64,000 bases of DNA. It comes from Rhodospirillaceae bacterium. GTDB taxonomy: Bacteria; Pseudomonadota; Alphaproteobacteria; Rhodospirillales; Rhodospirillaceae. The stretch spans positions 1-64,000 of the forward strand of contig JAPKDQ010000007.1 in NCBI GenBank assembly GCA_028822445.1, written 5' to 3'. The notes beneath the pieces were generated by a model. The model saw only the letters and a program-made list of their open reading frames with translations, was not told the DNA's origin and did no database searches. Positions 1 to 7,718 of the stretch are shown in pieces. The first letter of the stretch is position 1; every line of letters starts with the position of its first letter. Both the position numbers and the translations under genes were made by a program.

Positions 1-74
1 TTACGCGCATTCGGTTTTGAGCAATACCGAATTGCTAGGTGTTGCATGGCGATGTTTTAGGGAATGGGAAGACA

Positions 75-863
75 ATGGTTACAAAAGGATATGCGAATTG
101 CTCCGAGGGTCAGGTGCATTATCGGGAAGCCGGTTCCGCTGACAAACCGGTGATTTGTTTTTTCCATCAGACGGCTAGTTCCAGTGCAATGTATGAGAAA
201 GTGATGATGTCGTTGGCTAACGATTATCACTGCTATGCCTTCGACTCCCCTGGGTTTGGCGGGTCTTATCATCCTAAGGCGATCCCGGATATTGCGTTTC
301 TCTCAGACCGCCTGTTAGAGGCGATCGAAGATCTAGGGATTACGTCTTTTCACGCTTGTGGACACCACACGGGCGGTTGCATCGCAATGGAAATGCCGGG
401 GAAAGCGCCAGAGAAGGTCGCGAGTCTTTCAGTCATTGGCCCGGTGTTGGTCAATGAGGAAGAGAAAGTTAAGTACATGAAAACTTTTGTACAGCCTTTC
501 AAAATCGAGCCGACCGGTGAGTTTCTCTCAACAGCTTGGGGCTACCTCAAGATGATCGGTGCCTCAACCACGCTCGATCTCCACAATCGGGAATTGGTGG
601 ACCATCTCATCGCGCACGAAACCATGCCTATGGCGTTTACTGCGGTTTGGAACCAAGACGTCGAAGGATTGTACAAATCGATATCTTGTCCGTTGATGAT
701 TATGTGTTCCAAGGACGATGTCCTGTGGCCGCTATTTGAGCGCGCCGGTGAAATGCGTCCTGACGCCCGGCAGTGCATCGTTGGTGGTGCGGATTATCAA
801 CCAGACAATGATCCGGAAAGCGTTGTCAAAGGCCTGCAGGAATTCTACGCAGAACTTGCCTAG
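75..863 (+). CDS. Alpha/beta-hydrolase fold protein with GHHTG elbow
   Basis: Single-domain alpha/beta-hydrolase of about 262 aa, probably cytoplasmic, substrate unknown. The fold is shown by the FFHQTAS oxyanion-loop region, the DSPGFGGS strand-turn and the elbow GHHTGG. At the elbow the usual Ser/Asp/Cys nucleophile of G-x-Nuc-x-G is replaced by His. An acid candidate is present (SKDDVLW). The C-terminal histidine expected near GGADYQPD is not visible, so the catalytic triad looks incomplete. I chose the ATG at 75 because GGGAAG lies just upstream; the ORF track starts 12 codons earlier at 39. Two related proteins with the same GHHTG elbow are encoded at 46-47.7 kb. It could be a non-hydrolytic member of the superfamily. 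Fold is sure, reaction is not. Confidence 0.8.
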   Translation: MVTKGYANCSEGQVHYREAGSADKPVICFFHQTASSSAMYEKVMMSLANDYHCYAFDSPGFGGSYHPKAIPDIAFLSDRLLEAIEDLGITSFHACGHHTGGCIAMEMPGKAPEKVASLSVIGPVLVNEEEKVKYMKTFVQPFKIEPTGEFLSTAWGYLKMIGASTTLDLHNRELVDHLIAHETMPMAFTAVWNQDVEGLYKSISCPLMIMCSKDDVLWPLFERAGEMRPDARQCIVGGADYQPDNDPESVVKGLQEFYAELA

Positions 864-907
864 CTTGGTGTAACGCCTCACTGAGTAAACGGTTGGCCCA
901 TTATCGT

Positions 908-2014
908 TTATCTTCGCCACCACAGAATAAATCCAGTGACAAAGAGGGCTGGGAAAAACAACCCGGCGACAAACATGATCAGTCGCCCCGGCAAACCGGC
1001 GATTGCGCCGCTGTGGAGGCTAGCGGCAAAGTCAGCGGAGAGCAGTGATGTCCATGTGGGCGCGGCTGGGGCAGAAACGCGAATTATGCTGCCATTGTAC
1101 CGGTTCACGAAAACTGTAGTTTGCTTGCTTACGGCATTTTCGCCCACGGGAAAGACCCGGATGAGGTAGAAGGGCTGGGGGCCAAGGGGTCTCAGAATGA
1201 AGCCGAGCCATGTATCTGGAACCGCAGTCAAGGCAGCATCTGCGGCTTGGTGCCAGGGAATGGTCGGCGGCGGACCCCCAGTCTGCTCACCAGTGGACGG
1301 TCCTTTAGTTCGAGTACCGTTAGGGCCTGATGCGGGTGCTGAAGAACCAGCTGGCGGCCCGATTTCCGGGGTCGTCAGTTTCCAAACAATGGGCGGAACG
1401 GTTAAAGCCGAAATGAAGAGGAAGACAAACAGGTAGACACCGCTCGTATTGTGTAAATCACGAAGCAAACGGCGTGAACCACCGTTCCACTTGACGGATA
1501 GAGCCGTCTTCACTCTTCCTTTGCGCGGCCACCAGAGCACGAGCCCTGCGACGAACATGGCCATAAGGACTATTGCCAAAATGCCAAGCGTATTCTCTCC
1601 GACAGCTCCCAGGGTGAGATCACCGTGGAGACGTCGGATCAACGCCATGGAAGATAGGCTGGAGCGCGTGCCAATGATCGAGGCGGTATACGGATCAATG
1701 AAAATTTGCTTCTCTTCCCCGTTGGCAAGTCGCAGTGTGACGATAAATGTTCGTTCACTCGCGTCGTCGAGGCGGGATACACGGAGAGCCTTCCAAGCCG
1801 AGTCTTCTCTCTCGGCAGCTGAGACAAGCTGGTCAAGAGGTAAGTGATTGCCAAAGGGGGAAACCGTATACATTTCGGCATTGAAAGCGACATCTAACTC
1901 ATCTTCGAATATCAGGATTGAACCAGTAATGCCGACAAGGACGATAAGAAGCCCGGGGATAATCCCAGCCCATCGGTGAAAGAAGAGCCAAGCCTGTTGC
2001 GTTCTCGCCTGCAC
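908..2014 (-). CDS. PepSY-domain transmembrane protein
   Basis: Inner-membrane PepSY-associated protein of 368 aa, of the type often linked to iron-siderophore uptake or flavin-dependent reduction. An N-terminal membrane helix follows FFHRWAGIIPGLL. A first periplasmic PepSY-like segment covers about residues 35-130. A central helix pair spans about residues 140-215 (ILAIVLMAMFVAGLVLWWP and LFVFLFISALTVPPIVW). A second periplasmic part begins with a Pro/Gly/Ser-rich linker, and the protein ends in a helix closing with FILWWRR. Conserved His residues near the helices (FFHRW, LHGDL, LHNTSG) fit the family and might bind haem. No ferric uptake gene is adjacent, so its substrate is unknown. Confidence 0.82.
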   Translation of the reverse strand: MQARTQQAWLFFHRWAGIIPGLLIVLVGITGSILIFEDELDVAFNAEMYTVSPFGNHLPLDQLVSAAEREDSAWKALRVSRLDDASERTFIVTLRLANGEEKQIFIDPYTASIIGTRSSLSSMALIRRLHGDLTLGAVGENTLGILAIVLMAMFVAGLVLWWPRKGRVKTALSVKWNGGSRRLLRDLHNTSGVYLFVFLFISALTVPPIVWKLTTPEIGPPAGSSAPASGPNGTRTKGPSTGEQTGGPPPTIPWHQAADAALTAVPDTWLGFILRPLGPQPFYLIRVFPVGENAVSKQTTVFVNRYNGSIIRVSAPAAPTWTSLLSADFAASLHSGAIAGLPGRLIMFVAGLFFPALFVTGFILWWRR

Positions 2015-2224
2015 TTATAGTCACCCACATCCTGTGAATCCGAACTTATCTAATTCGCTACAGCTTGCCTGAACAATGTGCAACGAGATTATTATAATTT
2101 ATATCCGCAAGCATAAATTCAACGACGGTCGCATAGACTATCTCCACCTTCTCGCGGCTTGCGACGCTTCGAAAGACTGGCTGTCAAGGTTGATTAGGAA
2201 TCGAATGTTATATTCATGATTTGA

Positions 2225-2332
2225 CCGATTTTAGATCAGGCCACCCGGGCCATCGGCACAGCCTGGGACGAAGTCCGCAATGCCCTGAAGCCGGGCTCTG
2301 CGATTATCCACCGAAGCAGGCCGGGTTAATTT
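2225..2332 (+). other. Possible gene remnant in a 380-bp intergenic stretch
   Basis: The gap between the divergent PepSY and methyltransferase genes (2015-2393) has no full gene. Within it, one frame is open for about 35 codons and encodes a plausible protein-like stretch (AIGTAWDEVRNALKPGSAI) ending at a TAA. It has no convincing start codon and looks more GC-rich than the AT-rich DNA around it. It could be the tail of a lost gene or chance. The remainder must hold the promoters of both flanking genes. A TATATT-like box sits near 2209. Confidence 0.25.
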
Positions 2333-2393
2333 TCCTTTCCGGTGCGAAAGAACAGGCGTAGCCTGCAAGCTTATCTCATAAGAGAGGCCCGCC

Positions 2394-3581
2394 ATGCTCC
2401 CTGTAATTGACCAGCCATTTCCTCACGACCTCATGCCCATTCCCGACCACGACGAACATGCGCGCGAAGATTTTACCGTCACGCTGAAGCTGTACGCGTC
2501 GGAACACCTTTATCCTTATGACGAGGTCGTTTACGAAAAACGAGCCAAGCCAAAGTTCATTAAAGAGAACGGCCGCGAGCCAGAGAATTGCGATGAAGTG
2601 CATCGCTTAATGATGGACGATCCGTTCACCCAGTTCTGGAGCGGTATCGCCCGCAACATGCAGGAGTCTCTTTGGGATACCCAAGGCCGCATTGCTGAAC
2701 GGCAACTCGATCGCATTGAAGCAGAAGCAAAAAAGAACAGCGCCGATCCTATCGGCAGCTTAACGCTAGATCCGGATTTCAAGACGCCGGCATACCTTGA
2801 AGCGGTGGACATTCACGCTATGCCCGGCGGGTACCAGATCACTCTTTCTGAAGATGACGTTTTTCAGGGCGCAGTCTATGACCGTGGTGCCTACTACTAC
2901 ACTAAAGGCATGGTCGGGCGGCATGGCCAGGGTGGCGGCACGGCCATGGTAATGGCTGTAAAAGACCTCTATCCAGACTTGAAGCCGAAGCGCATTCTTG
3001 ATGTGGGCTGCGCCATTGGCTGGTCGACGGCACCCTTGTTGCACGCTTATCCCGACGCCGAAGTCTACGGCATTGATGTTGGCGCAGCGATTCTACGCTA
3101 CGGTCATGGCCGCTCGGAATCACTCGGCGATAAAATTCATTATCTGCAAATGAGCGGCGACGACATCAAATTCCCCGATGGTTATTTTGACCTGGTGGTC
3201 AGTGGTGGGGTGTTCCATGAAACATCAAACAAGGGCGCCAAAAAGATGATTGCCGAAATGCACCGTGTCACGTCGCCGGGCGGTGTGTGCATGAATTATG
3301 ATATTCCTTACGGGGGCGCATATAACCTGCATGCCCAGTTCATGCTCAACTGGGACTGCTATTACAACGCCGAGCCATTTTGGCGGCAATGGACGAGCTG
3401 GGACCGCACCGAATTTATGGCCAATGGCGGTTTCGAACAGGACACTGTGCAGGAATGGTGGGCGGACCGAGATCATCACGGAAACTTCAAGCTCTTCAAA
3501 GACCCGTTTGATGACCTCCACACATCAGCCCGTGGCGGCATCGGCCGGGTGCATTTCTTTGGAGCTAAAAAAGTCGCCTAA
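2394..3581 (+). CDS. SAM-dependent class I methyltransferase
   Basis: Soluble methyltransferase of 395 aa. The first 190 residues form an extra N-terminal region with no motif I recognise. The C-terminal half is a Methyltransf_11-type Rossmann domain: motif I RILDVGCAIGWST (SAM-binding glycine loop), acidic GIDVGAAI at the end of strand 2, SGDDIKFPDGYFDLVVS around motif IV, and HRVTSPGG as the post-motif signature. The start ATG is preceded by AGAGAGGCCCGCC. The substrate cannot be read from sequence. Its stop codon overlaps that of the convergent glutathione transferase-like gene by 3-4 bases, so the two transcripts must read into each other. Confidence 0.85.
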   Translation: MLPVIDQPFPHDLMPIPDHDEHAREDFTVTLKLYASEHLYPYDEVVYEKRAKPKFIKENGREPENCDEVHRLMMDDPFTQFWSGIARNMQESLWDTQGRIAERQLDRIEAEAKKNSADPIGSLTLDPDFKTPAYLEAVDIHAMPGGYQITLSEDDVFQGAVYDRGAYYYTKGMVGRHGQGGGTAMVMAVKDLYPDLKPKRILDVGCAIGWSTAPLLHAYPDAEVYGIDVGAAILRYGHGRSESLGDKIHYLQMSGDDIKFPDGYFDLVVSGGVFHETSNKGAKKMIAEMHRVTSPGGVCMNYDIPYGGAYNLHAQFMLNWDCYYNAEPFWRQWTSWDRTEFMANGGFEQDTVQEWWADRDHHGNFKLFKDPFDDLHTSARGGIGRVHFFGAKKVA

Positions 3582-4267
3582 CGTAAGGCTAAAACCTCCT
3601 GCACTTTGGCAGCGCAGTTCTCGGCGCTGTCATCGCCGTCATACTCTTGTTGAAAATGGAACTGCACGGACGAGCGTTGCACAGCCACGTCGAACCACGC
3701 CTCTAGGCTGGCGTTACCCACACGCCAATTGTAGTCACGCGGCACCGGGTCGGGCACGTACTTGGGTACACAGACATCTAAATACGTTAAGGCATGGATC
3801 GCCGCTGCATCCCCGATGTCGAAGGTATGTTCAGTTGCAGCGTCCGCGTTCATGGTGGCAACACAGCGCTTCACCTTGGGCCACAGCCAATTGATGAACT
3901 TGGGCCGCGGTGCGTCTGAATAGTCGTCATCGGTGGTCAACTGCGTAGTCGCCTCGAACATTATATCCGCCAAGGCCAAGCGGCGTAGCGCATCCCAGCG
4001 CGCTGGGCCCGGCGCCGGATAAAGAGACCTCCCGCCCGGCGCCAAACTGTCCAAATACTCAACAATAGCCTGGCTGCCGTAAAGCGCCCCACCGTCGTCC
4101 AGAGTCAGGGTCGGCACCTTGTTAAGCGGGTTGAGCACGGTGATGTCATAGCCAGCGCGAAACGGATAAACGGCGACGGGTTCGATGCGATCCCATACGC
4201 CGACTTCATGAGCAGTGATTAGCGTTTTGTGGGCGAAGATATGTATGGGTGTATAAAATAGTTTCAC
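3578..4267 (-). CDS. Glutathione S-transferase family protein
   Basis: 229-aa GST-like protein. The N-terminal thioredoxin-fold domain (about residues 1-80) is recognised by MKLFYTPIHIFAHKTLITAHE, the cis-proline element NKVPTLTLDDGGALYGSQAIVEYLD (Val-Pro and the glutathione-contacting Ser) and the usual spacing to an all-helical C-terminal domain (about residues 95-225). The likely role is conjugation or reductive chemistry with glutathione in the cytoplasm. The substrate is unknown and the neighbours give no pathway. Convergent with, and overlapping, the upstream methyltransferase gene. Confidence 0.82.
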   Translation of the reverse strand: MKLFYTPIHIFAHKTLITAHEVGVWDRIEPVAVYPFRAGYDITVLNPLNKVPTLTLDDGGALYGSQAIVEYLDSLAPGGRSLYPAPGPARWDALRRLALADIMFEATTQLTTDDDYSDAPRPKFINWLWPKVKRCVATMNADAATEHTFDIGDAAAIHALTYLDVCVPKYVPDPVPRDYNWRVGNASLEAWFDVAVQRSSVQFHFQQEYDGDDSAENCAAKVQEVLALR

Positions 4268-4446
4268 AGCACGCCTCCCTGAATGTGTTCAATGGAGTGT
4301 AGGCGAAAGTGGCCCGGTTGGCTAACCCACTCGCTTCTGTCGATCTTGCTTCTACCGTAGAATTCTTCCACGCCCCAACCATGAGAAAATTAAGTCCACC
4401 ATGAAGTGCGGTTGCATAGCTTTGCCTTTTCTCCGAAAGTGTCACC

Positions 4447-4953
4447 ATGATTGAACCTATTGTTTTGTATGCCAGTGTCACGATGCTAACGGTTGGCCTA
4501 GTCACCTTGGCATGGGTGGATTTTAAGACCGGCTACTTGCCTGATAGCCTTCAGGTTGCATTAACAGTAGCGGCGATTGCAATTATCGCACTTGGATCCC
4601 CGATCAGTGTTAACTGGACCGACGCTTTACTTGGCGCACTCATCAATGGCACTGCGTTTTGGAGCCTACGATGGATAATGACGCGCATTAAAGGCCGTGA
4701 AGCAATGGGTTTAGGCGACGTTAAACTCGTCGCAGTCGGAGGGCTTTGGTTAGGCCCATGGGCCCTTCCCTACATCATGGCCCTGTCCGGTACCGTCACG
4801 CTTATAGCAATTGGGCTCACCGCACTGGTTCTACGCAAGCCAACTTGGCAGGGCGAGATCCCCTTAGGGCCTGGAATTGCCATTGGGATTCTTGCCGCGT
4901 ATCTGGCTGCCATCGCAGGCATTCCTGGCATCACCGGTCCCGCACAGTTGTAG
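4447..4953 (+). CDS. gspO: Prepilin peptidase (A24 family), GspO-like
   Basis: 168-aa polytopic membrane aspartic protease that would cleave the leader peptides of the T2SS pseudopilins GspG-K encoded downstream. The two catalytic aspartates are visible: one in WVDFKTGYLPD after the first helix, the other in the GLGDVKL motif that defines the GxGD family. About six hydrophobic helices follow. It corresponds only to the protease half of classical PilD/GspO. The N-terminal zinc/methyltransferase domain is absent, as in many short A24 enzymes. It stands alone, about 2.8 kb from the gsp genes, separated by two genes on the other strand. A flp-type (CpaA) role is the main alternative, but no flp genes are seen here. 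Confidence 0.85.
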   Translation: MIEPIVLYASVTMLTVGLVTLAWVDFKTGYLPDSLQVALTVAAIAIIALGSPISVNWTDALLGALINGTAFWSLRWIMTRIKGREAMGLGDVKLVAVGGLWLGPWALPYIMALSGTVTLIAIGLTALVLRKPTWQGEIPLGPGIAIGILAAYLAAIAGIPGITGPAQL

Positions 4954-5138
4954 ATCTGCTAGCAGTTCGCCCTGAAGCCTCTAAGCGTTTTCTATGCCTG
5001 AAACGGTCCATTATCTCATAGAAACAAGGGGTTGGCGTTTAGCGGTACAGAGATGTTCTTTTGCCGTGGCCCGCCCAAACGCAACCTGTTTGAAAAAAAT
5101 AACAGGCGAAGCCGGGCAGAAAACATCTCAGCAAACAA

Positions 5139-6122
5139 TTAGTTAGTCGGGTTCGCCGCTAGGCCAATAATTGGTTCAAGAAATTCTGCGAATAACTTAT
5201 TCGCATAGGAATTTGGGTGTGGGTCGGGAACCGTTACCCAAAGATCGCTCGGGTTTTGCCCCTGCACGGCTGGTAGAACCGAGACATACTCAACATTAAG
5301 ATCAGCTGCCAACGCAGAGACTTTCTCCGACACCTCGTCGAAGGGGTACGGCTCCAGCTCTCTTAGCTCGGGGTAATCTACAACAATTAGCGGAATATTA
5401 TTCGCTCGGCACATTTCGGCTAAATTACTTATAGACCACTGCATCACCTGCCATCCTGCAGCATCTGGCAGGTAGAGGTTCGTGTAGTAATCTTTCCAAT
5501 CATGACCGCCAAAGATAAGGCGCCGAACCGTATCAAAAGCACCAAATAGGATGACGCGACTATATAAAATCGTGTCATACCAATGAACAACTGCTGGGGT
5601 GGGGGTTTCTTCAGCGTCATTTATAAACACATTGAGCACAACGAGATCAGGTTTCATCGCTAGGCCATACTGCTCAAACCACGCCACTTCCATTGAAGTA
5701 TTATAGTTTCCTACCCCGCTATTAATGACGGAGACAGCCCTACCCATGCCTTGAGATAACGATGATTCTAGGCGTTGGGATACAGTTTCATTTTGCGGCA
5801 CCCCCCATCCAAAGGTGATCGAATCACCAAGCATTAGAATCTTAGTGGCGTCGGCACTTCTTCCATTTCGACTGTCATCGCGCAGCCCATCAGCGTTGAT
5901 GCTGACATCAACACCCATAAGCCTTGCCATACTAGAAGGCTTGTGGCGGTGTCCAATAGTTGGATCATCAGCGACCTCTTTTACGGATACTGCGTACTTC
6001 CACATTTCAAGGTGGTAGTGCATGCCGGTATCAACAATCGTCCGGCACGCAAACTCAAACAAACCAACAGCAATGGCAAAAGACGCTGCTATCAAAACTA
6101 TGGAAGATAAAACTGAGCGCAT
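5139..6122 (-). CDS. SGNH/GDSL hydrolase, membrane-anchored
   Basis: About 327 aa. An N-terminal signal anchor (SIVLIAASFAIAVGLFEFA) is followed by an SGNH esterase domain: block I LGDSITFGWG (catalytic Ser), block II Gly in NSGVGNYNT, block III VFINDAEE (Asn), and block V DPHPNSYAN (catalytic His, with the Asp two before). Such enzymes typically add or remove acyl groups on glycans or lipids in the periplasm. I set the start at the ATG at 6122, six bases after the upstream gene ends. The ORF-track start at 6188 would overlap that gene by 61 bases and add a charged extension before the signal sequence. It appears to be co-transcribed with the related upstream gene. Confidence 0.8.
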   Translation of the reverse strand: MRSVLSSIVLIAASFAIAVGLFEFACRTIVDTGMHYHLEMWKYAVSVKEVADDPTIGHRHKPSSMARLMGVDVSINADGLRDDSRNGRSADATKILMLGDSITFGWGVPQNETVSQRLESSLSQGMGRAVSVINSGVGNYNTSMEVAWFEQYGLAMKPDLVVLNVFINDAEETPTPAVVHWYDTILYSRVILFGAFDTVRRLIFGGHDWKDYYTNLYLPDAAGWQVMQWSISNLAEMCRANNIPLIVVDYPELRELEPYPFDEVSEKVSALAADLNVEYVSVLPAVQGQNPSDLWVTVPDPHPNSYANKLFAEFLEPIIGLAANPTN

Positions 6123-6127
6123 CGGCC

Positions 6128-7141
6128 TTATCGATTCTCCAGATTCTCTTGGACACCAAGGTTGCTCGCCATCCAGCGCGCTACACACGTTGAAAAATGA
6201 GAATGAAGCATAGCATTAGGATGACCATTGCCACCTAGCAAGTAGTCATCCGAGGCTTCTCTTGCAAATTCTGAGCAATCCAGCACTGGGGGCTCGAAGC
6301 CGTCAAACACCTCAGCGGAAACTTGAGCACGGTCCTCCAGAATAACAACAAGAAAATTTGCACCTATTTGTTCTGCAAACGCAGCAAACCGCGACAGAAT
6401 TTTTTGAGTTACAGCAACCCCTTCACTACCAGAATTAAACTGAAAGCTCTGCATCCAAATGTGATGAATTAAAGTAACCATGGCAGACGACGTTTCAAGA
6501 ACCCATGGCTCGATCGTCTCGAACGGGCGAAACACAAGCTCACCGTTCACAACTCTGTAGTGCGGTGGCGAAACAAAGCGGCCCTCAGAATCAGATATGC
6601 TGTAGACCCAGGATTGATCCGATACGTTTCGGGCGACATGTGAATCTGCAAACGTCAGAATAATCAATTCTGGCTGCTCATCCTTGTAAAAATTAGAAAC
6701 GGCGCGCTCTGCCATTAGCAATGCCTGCGCTGTGCTGTAACCACCATTGCCGAAATTCTCTATCCACAATGCTGGGAACAATTGGGCTAGAAGGAACGGG
6801 AAAGACTCTTGATCAACGACACCATAGGATTGGGCGTTACTACCCCCAACGATCATAACCGGGCGGTTTTTACTTTCGGCATCACTGTTTAGCCTCGTTG
6901 CACGGCGACCATGATCCCAAAATGTCATGGGAGCGTTGCCGTGTTCCAGAGAGACCGATACTCCGGGCTTGTTGACCCACCCAAGTTCACCGTCGGGTTC
7001 TGACCAAGTCGCCTCATCCCCTTCGACAAAAAAACGGTTTGCCTCCAAAACACGCGGTTCAAACCCTGAAAATCTCAGGACATACTCAGCAGACAAAGCA
7101 GAGACAACCAGAGACAAAAAAAGTAGTGACAGATTTCTCAA
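6128..7141 (-). CDS. Divergent SGNH-hydrolase-like exported protein
   Basis: 337-aa protein with an N-terminal signal peptide or anchor (LSLLFLSLVVSALSAEYVL). SGNH-like blocks are recognisable but degenerate: MIVGGSNAQSYG in place of GDS, FGNGGYST with the block II glycine, TFADSHVARN where GxND is expected, and GNGHPNAMLHSHF holding the final His. This pattern resembles the AlgX/AlgJ-like and other acetyltransferase-associated SGNH proteins, but I cannot assign it further. First gene of a two-gene unit with the SGNH protein at 5139-6122. It is divergent from the HicB-like/gspE operon, with about 250 bases shared between them. Confidence 0.65.
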   Translation of the reverse strand: MRNLSLLFLSLVVSALSAEYVLRFSGFEPRVLEANRFFVEGDEATWSEPDGELGWVNKPGVSVSLEHGNAPMTFWDHGRRATRLNSDAESKNRPVMIVGGSNAQSYGVVDQESFPFLLAQLFPALWIENFGNGGYSTAQALLMAERAVSNFYKDEQPELIILTFADSHVARNVSDQSWVYSISDSEGRFVSPPHYRVVNGELVFRPFETIEPWVLETSSAMVTLIHHIWMQSFQFNSGSEGVAVTQKILSRFAAFAEQIGANFLVVILEDRAQVSAEVFDGFEPPVLDCSEFAREASDDYLLGGNGHPNAMLHSHFSTCVARWMASNLGVQENLENR

Positions 7142-7309
7142 GAAAAGAACCCCATATTACCCGCCACACGCAGCATTTCACGCGGTACGGGAAAAACACT
7201 GCACAGTTATGACCTAAACGACGGGGTGCGGTCAAAAATGATGCATTTCCAGGGCCTTACTTATTTGTCATTGTTAAAATTGCGCTAGGTTGTGGGATTG
7301 GCACAGCCT

Positions 7310-7339
7310 TTGGTTCCACGTAGGTTAGCCATCTATTAT
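7310..7339 (+). promoter_or_regulatory. Candidate promoter for the HicB-like/gspE operon
   Basis: TTGGTT (7310-7315) and TATTAT (7334-7339) are separated by 18 bases and lie about 50 bases before the HicB-like start. The match is moderate. A sigma54-like string in the same place (TGGCACAGCCTTTGGT) lacks the -12 GC and is less convincing. Confidence 0.3.
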
Positions 7340-7388
7340 AGATTACTAAAGGCCGTGGTAGAATCCGCCCTACTATTTACAATGCAAG

Positions 7389-7718
7389 ATGAAACCCATG
7401 CTAGAGTTTCCCGTAAACGTGACGAAATCAGAAGACGGCGATTACATCGCCCGCTTGGCCGATAGAGCCAACGGACCGCAGGGCAATGGCGTCGACCCTT
7501 TTGCCGCACTCAATGATCTAAAGGCGCAGGCGATCGCAGATTTAGCCCTTCTTGATAAGGATGGACGTTTGCCGATACCGTCAAACGCAGATGACAGGCC
7601 AGTCATTATTTATGAAAATCAACCTAATGATGCAAGTGGGTTAGAGACCAGCATCATTCGGCAAGGGCAAATGTTGGGTTACTGCTGGACAAATGACATC
7701 GTGTTTTCAGAAAAATAG
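7389..7718 (+). CDS. HicB-like antitoxin-fold protein, solitary
   Basis: 109-aa soluble protein. Residues about 5-65 follow the HicB partial RNase H-like pattern: a strand with EFPVNVTKSEDGDYIARLAD, a turn NGPQGNGVDPFAALNDLKAQA that resembles the HicB GxT-xEEAlxNa region, then a helix and LPIPS. The C-terminal 40 residues lack an obvious HTH or ribbon-helix-helix domain. No HicA toxin ORF lies on either side, so it is unlikely to be a functioning toxin-antitoxin pair. Its last base overlaps the GTG start of gspE, which implies translational coupling. It might be a small regulator or structural partner of the secretion locus. Function unknown. Confidence 0.6.
   Translation: MKPMLEFPVNVTKSEDGDYIARLADRANGPQGNGVDPFAALNDLKAQAIADLALLDKDGRLPIPSNADDRPVIIYENQPNDASGLETSIIRQGQMLGYCWTNDIVFSEK

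Noticed and set aside
3298-3894. 198-aa ORF overlapping the methyltransferase and GST genes
   Set aside because: Shadow frame spanning two well-supported genes in other frames, with low-complexity, Arg/His-rich sequence.
7299-7314. Sigma54-like promoter TGGCAC-N5-TTGG before the HicB-like gene
   Set aside because: The -24 part is good but the -12 GC is GG, which usually abolishes sigma54 recognition. No activator gene or enhancer-like repeat is seen.
7389-7718. Complete HicAB toxin-antitoxin system
   Set aside because: No HicA-like ORF on either strand next to the HicB-like gene.
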